From assembly GCF_014198245.1 (NCBI RefSeq), contig NZ_JACIHE010000019.1, positions 113,341-177,340 on the forward strand: a DNA stretch of 64,000 bases, in the 5' to 3' direction. Shown here piece after piece: positions 60,410 to 64,000 of this stretch. The notes below the pieces were generated by a model. It had not been told where the DNA came from. It did no database searches and saw only the letters and a list, made by a program, of their open reading frames with translations. The number at the start of each line of letters is the position of its first letter. Within the stretch, counting starts at the first letter, position 1. A program made the translations under genes and the position numbers. Source of the DNA: Bradyrhizobium sp. cir1. Its GTDB lineage: Bacteria; Pseudomonadota; Alphaproteobacteria; Rhizobiales; Xanthobacteraceae.

Positions 60410-60511
60410 CTGGGCGAGACCGCCACGCGCATCATCAACGAGGTGAAGGGCGTGAACCGGGTGGTGTATGATGTGACCAGCAAGCCGCCGGGGACGATTG
60501 AGTGGGAGTAG
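60410..60511 (+). pseudogene. Duplicate of the guaA 3' end (34 codons), probable attachment-site scar
   Basis: Right copy of the guaA terminal repeat, still an open frame to its TAG but without any start or upstream enzyme sequence. It differs from the functional end at five bases, none of which changes the protein. The flanks differ completely (a family C repeat on the left, the tetR region on the right). This is what remains when an element enters the guaA 3' end and carries a replacement end. Confidence 0.85.
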
Positions 60512-60549
60512 TGCGTCGCCGCCCCACTGTGGTCTGATGTCAGGACCAC

Positions 60550-61113
60550 CTATGCCGGCAGAAGACCCGCGGCGCGATAGTTGTCGATCGTTGAGTCGTA
60601 GAGCGAAATATCGCAGCGGCTTCTGGCGATGAGCTGCGCGCCGGCGATGGCGGCGAAAATGGCGCGGGCCCGCTGTTCGCTCTTTCTCGAACTGACCAGG
60701 CCCGCAGCCACCAACAGCTTGCTCAGCCAGGCCACGTTGACGTCGGCAAATGTCTGGACCTCCTTCTTTACTGCGCCCGGCAGGTCCTCGACTTCCGCGG
60801 ACATGAAGCTGCAGAGGCACATGCGATTGTCGCTCTCGAGCGCTTTGCGAAACACATCGGGATATCGACGCAGGCAGCGGACAGGATCGGCGGTTTCTGC
60901 CAGCATCGCCTCGAGTTGGGCGGCGGTGTCCTCCCAGTAGCGCCGTGCGACGGCCACGCCGAGATCGGCCTTGCTTGGGAAATGGTGGTAGATGCTGGCG
61001 GCCTTGATCCCGACTTCGTCTGCGAGATCGCGGAAATTCAGGCCGCCATAGCCGTGCGCCTGCGCGGTCCGCTTTGCTGCCGCCAAGATGGCCTCCCGAG
61101 CGCTTGAACTCAC
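60550..61113 (-). CDS. TetR family transcriptional regulator
   Basis: Repressor of 187 residues. The helix-turn-helix is NFRDLADEVGIKAASIYHHF (25-44). The ligand domain has CLRRYPDVFRKAL and MCLCSFMSAEVEDLPGAV, with a Cys-Leu-Cys pair that could sense an electrophile or oxidant. It diverges from a glutathione S-transferase gene, and two identical 18-base CTACC/GGTAG sites lie in the shared promoter. Binding there would repress both genes until an electrophile is present. The stop is 38 bases from the guaA scar, so this gene lies just outside the inserted segment. Confidence 0.9.
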   Translation of the reverse strand: MSSSAREAILAAAKRTAQAHGYGGLNFRDLADEVGIKAASIYHHFPSKADLGVAVARRYWEDTAAQLEAMLAETADPVRCLRRYPDVFRKALESDNRMCLCSFMSAEVEDLPGAVKKEVQTFADVNVAWLSKLLVAAGLVSSRKSEQRARAIFAAIAGAQLIARSRCDISLYDSTIDNYRAAGLLPA

Positions 61114-61137
61114 TTCGTCGCCTCACTGCTTCGTTAT

Positions 61138-61155
61138 CTACCAAGTGACAGGTAG
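61138..61155. promoter_or_regulatory. TetR operator, copy 1
   Basis: CTACCAAGTGACAGGTAG: inverted CTACC/GGTAG ends, identical to the site at 61193-61210. It lies 24 bases upstream of the tetR start and just upstream of the GST promoter -35 box. Confidence 0.7.
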
Positions 61156-61158
61156 GGC

Positions 61159-61187
61159 TTGACCCATCGAATTGGAAGTCTTCATAT
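61159..61187 (+). promoter_or_regulatory. Probable sigma-70 promoter of the GST gene
   Basis: TTGACC (61159-61164), 17-base spacer, TCATAT (61182-61187). It is flanked on both sides by the TetR operator copies; the downstream copy would cover the transcription start. Confidence 0.55.
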
Positions 61188-61192
61188 CGGGC

Positions 61193-61210
61193 CTACCAAG
61201 TGACAGGTAG
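61193..61210. promoter_or_regulatory. TetR operator, copy 2
   Basis: Exact copy of the 18 bases at 61138-61155, 55 bases further on. It starts six bases after the proposed -10 box, where a bound repressor would block initiation. Confidence 0.7.
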
Positions 61211-61227
61211 ACAAAATAGGAGTCGTG

Positions 61228-61881
61228 ATGAAGATTTACGATTGGCCAACTGGACCATATCCGGCCCGCGTGCGCATCGCCTTGGCCGAAAAGAACCTGC
61301 CGTCGCACGTGCAGTTCGTATTGGTCGATCTCTACAAGGGCGAGCACAAGAAGCCCGAATTCCTCGCCAAGAACTACTCCGGCACCTTGCCGGTGCTCGA
61401 ACTCGACGACGGGACCTTCATTGGCGAGTGCACGGCAATTACCGAGTACCTTGATGCGCTCGATGGCGCGCCGACACTGACCGGCAGGACCCCGCGCGAA
61501 AAGGGCGTGATTCACATGATGAGCAAGCGGGCCGAACTGGAACTGCTCGATGCTATCAGTGTCTATTTCCACCACGCCACGCCGGGTCTTGGGCCTCATG
61601 TCGAGATCTATCAGAACCCCGAATGGGGATTCCGCCAGCGCGACAAGGCACTCAGGGGGATGCACTACTTTGACGGCATTCTGAAAGAACAGCCGTTCGT
61701 CGCCGGCGAGGCGTTCACGATGGCCGATATCACCCTCATAGGCGGCTTGATCTTCGCGGGACTCGTGAGCGTGCCGGTGCCGGTGGAGTGCGGGGCTCTT
61801 TTGGCATGGTATGCAAGGATGCAGGAGCGTCCTAGCGTCAAAAACCGGATAACAATGTCCGAGCCGACCAAGGCATCTTGA
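61228..61881 (+). CDS. Glutathione S-transferase family protein
   Basis: Soluble transferase of 217 residues. The N-terminal thioredoxin-like domain begins YDWPTGPYPARVRIALAEKN, has the cis-proline segment SGTLPVLELDDGTFIGECTA and the glutathione gamma-glutamyl site ECTAITEYLD. The all-helical C-terminal domain contains FVAGEAFTMADITLIGGLIF, the N-capping box of the family. Detoxification of an electrophile is the likely role, in agreement with the divergent TetR regulator. AGGAG lies just before the start. GTG at 61225 and ATG at 61228 are both possible and differ by one residue. Confidence 0.92.
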   Translation: MKIYDWPTGPYPARVRIALAEKNLPSHVQFVLVDLYKGEHKKPEFLAKNYSGTLPVLELDDGTFIGECTAITEYLDALDGAPTLTGRTPREKGVIHMMSKRAELELLDAISVYFHHATPGLGPHVEIYQNPEWGFRQRDKALRGMHYFDGILKEQPFVAGEAFTMADITLIGGLIFAGLVSVPVPVECGALLAWYARMQERPSVKNRITMSEPTKAS

Positions 61882-61904
61882 TTGAGATCGTCTTGCGCAA
61901 GTTC

Positions 61905-61976
61905 GTAGGATGGGTAGAGCGCAGCGAAACCCATCGTGGTCGGATTGATGGGATCGCTTTGATCCACCCATCCTAC
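61905..61976. repeat. Palindromic repeat, family C copy 3
   Basis: GTAGGATGGGTAGAGCGCAGCG at the left, ATCCACCCATCCTAC at the right, with AAACCCATC and GATGGGAT as inner arms. The right arm has lost part of the complement. It is 23 bases after the GST stop. Confidence 0.8.
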
Positions 61977-62020
61977 GAGCTATGGCAAGCAGGCAATGTC
62001 GATGATGGCGGAGGGATTGC

Positions 62021-62506
62021 ATGGGTGAGGACGACAAAAAGAAGGAATTCGTCGAACGGGTACGACGGCACTTTCAGGAGATCACGCCTCAACTGAATAT
62101 GGAAATGGCGATGATCGCAGGCCAGTCATGGGGCGACGCGACGAGATTCCTGCTGATCGAATACGACTCGCAACTCTTTAGCGACGAATTTGCTGTGTCA
62201 TTGTGGGCGATGGATGCAGATGGCGAACCTGTTGACCGGGAGGGGCACTGGTTTCTGAAGGGCCGGACGGTCGTCGTTTCCTCCGAAATTTATGACGATG
62301 AGGAATACGAGGCGATTGAACCGGGGGAAACGGCTTCAGAGCTTCTGGAGCAGTGGTTGGCCCAAGCGTGGCGTGCCCATGGGCATGAGGCGCTTCCAGC
62401 GTACATCGGTCACCACGACAGCTATTTCAAGACCGATCTGGCCACCAGCGAAGGGGTGAATTGGGACAGCATCGTTGCGCGAGCAAAGGCTGGGCTCGCT
62501 TCATAG
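62021..62506 (+). CDS. Hypothetical acidic protein
   Basis: Soluble protein of 161 residues that I do not recognise. It is acidic overall, begins with a charged helix (EDDKKKEFVERVRRHFQEI) and continues with QSWGDATRFLLIEYDSQLFS. An EIYDDEEYEAIEPGETASEL segment and a final NWDSIVARAKAGL follow. There is no signal peptide or membrane segment. Its base composition looks slightly less GC-rich than the flanking genes, which may hint at a different origin. It lies between a palindromic repeat and a serine hydrolase gene on the same strand, with no operon partner. An immunity-type protein is one possibility, but nothing here proves it. Confidence 0.65.
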   Translation: MGEDDKKKEFVERVRRHFQEITPQLNMEMAMIAGQSWGDATRFLLIEYDSQLFSDEFAVSLWAMDADGEPVDREGHWFLKGRTVVVSSEIYDDEEYEAIEPGETASELLEQWLAQAWRAHGHEALPAYIGHHDSYFKTDLATSEGVNWDSIVARAKAGLAS

Positions 62507-62652
62507 TCTCGCAATTCTTGAGCGCGCAGGATAGGTAGAGCCAAGCCCACTGTCGTCCTGACTTGTCGCGCAGGTGCCCAGCGCTTGCGTCGGATGTCCA
62601 CAGCTCGTGCCCATGCTAGGACCTCAGCCTTGCCTCTCTGGAGCCAGTGTTG

Positions 62653-63900
62653 ATGTCCGTCTCGCCCGCCCAAATCACCTCCGCCGAATCCGACCCCGAA
62701 ACCCTCGGCTGGATGAAGGGCTTTCCGCCGTCCCCTGATCGCACCATCACCTTCCAGGACGGCTCGTTCCGCAGCTTTCCCGAGCTGCGCTGGGCCTGGA
62801 GCAATGTGCGCCAGCTGGTGCCGACCGTGAATGTCTGGCGCGGGGCAGGGCCCGCCTCGGTGTTGCCGCGTGAGGTTCATGACATCGGCGGCTCGGTCTC
62901 GACCACGATGGACGGCCGTCTGATGACGTTCGCAAAAATGCTGGAGGAGACCTACACCGACGGCATCGCGGTGCTGCACCGGGGCAAGCTGATCTATGAG
63001 CGCTATTTCGGCGCGCTCAAGCCGCACAAGCCGCATATCGCGATGTCGGTGACGAAGTCGTTCACCGGCGTGCTCGCGGCCATTCTGGTCACCGAGGGCA
63101 GGATCGATCCGCAGGCGCCGGTCACGGACTATGTGCCGGAGCTGAAAGCCAGCGCGTTCGGGGACGCGCGCGTGCACGAGGTCATGGATATGACCACGGG
63201 GCTCGAATACACCGAGGTCTACACCGACAAGAACTCGCATGTGTGGGGCCTCAGGCGCGCCAACGGCATGGCGCCGATCCCGCCCGGCTATGACGGCCCG
63301 ACCAGTATTTTCGATTTCCTCATCGCGCAGAAGAAGCAGGGCGAGCACGGCAAGGCCTTCGCTTACAAGACCGTCAACACCGACGTGCTCGCCTGGATCA
63401 TCAGGCGCGCCAGCGGCATGACGCTGGCCGATCTGTTGTCGGAGCGCATCTGGGCGCCGATGGGCGCCGAGGAGGACGCACATTATCACGTCGACCGCAT
63501 CGGCACCGAAAGCGGCGGCGGTGGCCTCTCCACGACACTGCGCGATCTCGCCCGCTTCGGCGAGACCATGCGCAATCACGGCCGCTTCAACGGCCGCCAG
63601 ATCGTGCCGTCGTCCGTGGTCGAGGACATCGCGCGCGGCGGCGACCCCGAAAAATTCAAGCCGGCCGGCTACACCACGCTTCCCGGCGCCTCCTATCGCA
63701 ATCAATGGTGGGTCACGCACAATGCGCACGGCGCCTACATGGCGCGCGGCGTCTACGGCCAGGGCATCTATGTCGATCCCAAAGCCGAGATGGTGATCGC
63801 GCGCTACGCCTCGCACCCCATGGCAGGCAACGCCGCCAACGACCCCGTGACGCTGCCGGCCTACATGGCGCTGGCGAATCAGCTGATGGCGGGCGGGTGA
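62653..63900 (+). CDS. Serine hydrolase, beta-lactamase class C/NylB-like
   Basis: Penicillin-binding-protein-fold hydrolase of 415 residues. The SxxK nucleophile motif is in HIAMSVTKSFTGVLAAILV. The YxN-like element is AYKTVNTDVLAWIIRRASG, and the final motif region is GGGGLSTTLRDLARFGETM. Length and pattern are close to 6-aminohexanoate-dimer hydrolase (NylB) and related esterases rather than true beta-lactamases. No signal peptide is evident, so it is probably cytoplasmic. Its natural substrate is unknown; many members are esterases. In-frame GTG (62647) and TTG (62650) lie directly before the ATG at 62653. It is the last gene in the window. Confidence 0.88.
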   Translation: MSVSPAQITSAESDPETLGWMKGFPPSPDRTITFQDGSFRSFPELRWAWSNVRQLVPTVNVWRGAGPASVLPREVHDIGGSVSTTMDGRLMTFAKMLEETYTDGIAVLHRGKLIYERYFGALKPHKPHIAMSVTKSFTGVLAAILVTEGRIDPQAPVTDYVPELKASAFGDARVHEVMDMTTGLEYTEVYTDKNSHVWGLRRANGMAPIPPGYDGPTSIFDFLIAQKKQGEHGKAFAYKTVNTDVLAWIIRRASGMTLADLLSERIWAPMGAEEDAHYHVDRIGTESGGGGLSTTLRDLARFGETMRNHGRFNGRQIVPSSVVEDIARGGDPEKFKPAGYTTLPGASYRNQWWVTHNAHGAYMARGVYGQGIYVDPKAEMVIARYASHPMAGNAANDPVTLPAYMALANQLMAGG

Positions 63901-64000
63901 GGCAATCGTAGCAACCATTAGATTCGCCCGATCGCTGAGGGTAGCATGACGCCGTGCTTGCGGCCGTCAAGGCGTGGCCTGGCGGCAGCGGAGATGGAGG

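Noticed and set aside
62526..62560. Degenerate family C half-repeat (GATAGGTAGAGCCAAGCCCA)
   Set aside because: It resembles the left arm of the family, but no right arm could be found, so it is not listed as a repeat.

Overview
The window is high-GC alphaproteobacterial DNA and most resembles Bradyrhizobium or a close relative in the Nitrobacteraceae. The gene repertoire (TAXI/TRAP transport, many acyl-CoA enzymes, an orphan form II CO-dehydrogenase-like subunit, guaB and guaA) fits this. So does the very high density of intergenic palindromic repeats of the kind that fill Bradyrhizobium genomes. This assignment is inference from sequence character and recall, not from a database search. No rRNA, tRNA, CRISPR array, transposase or integrase was found.

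Layout. 1-5.8 kb: a carboxylase/uptake divergon (a small biotin carrier protein, a TAXI-type TRAP binding protein and a fused permease on the minus strand; an IclR regulator and a carboxyltransferase subunit on the plus strand) around a clear IclR-type operator. 6-8.8 kb: three Tad pilus-type genes. 9.2-16 kb: a small secreted protein, a DUF3734-type patatin divergent from acetoacetate decarboxylase, a CorA/ZntB-like channel, an OprB-type porin and an MFS permease. 16-20.8 kb: thiolase, enoyl-CoA hydratase, hot-dog thioesterase, a TetR and a LysR regulator. 20.9-25.5 kb: a complete four-gene lower valine pathway (mmsA, acyl-CoA dehydrogenase, 3-hydroxyisobutyryl-CoA hydrolase, mmsB). 25.6-30.2 kb: acyl-CoA synthetase, MaoC hydratase, SDR dehydrogenase and a flavoprotein that appears to start with CTG.

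30.4-44.6 kb is a mixed housekeeping and metabolic stretch: a DSD1-family PLP enzyme, an ABC-F ATPase, a DUF188 protein, a hot-dog protein, the orphan molybdenum hydroxylase subunit, Ppx/GppA, RlmE, a DHA2 efflux pump, guaB, an MDR-type reductase and a small protein whose membrane segment lacks a normal start codon. 44.7-51.4 kb is an eight-gene minus-strand operon: a D-serine-dehydratase-like PLP enzyme, a polar amino-acid ABC importer, RidA, an AspA/AstE-like deacylase and a LacI repressor. A perfect 16-bp palindrome lies in front of its first gene. The likely role is uptake and breakdown of a D-amino acid or an N-acyl amino acid, with RidA clearing the 2-aminoacrylate made by the dehydratase.

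51.6-58.6 kb holds a metallophosphoesterase, a MAPEG protein, RsmB, a cold-shock protein with its terminator, a DHCW cupin, an NTF2-like protein and guaA. The last 34 codons of guaA recur at 60410-60511 with only synonymous differences. They bracket a 1.9-kb segment (LysR, DUF1127, GNAT acetyltransferase) that looks like a small element at the guaA 3' end. Beyond it lie a TetR/GST pair with twin 18-bp operators, an unrecognised acidic protein and a NylB-like serine hydrolase.

About twenty palindromic repeat units in nine sequence families occupy most of the larger intergenic gaps. In one family the paired hairpin arms change together between copies.
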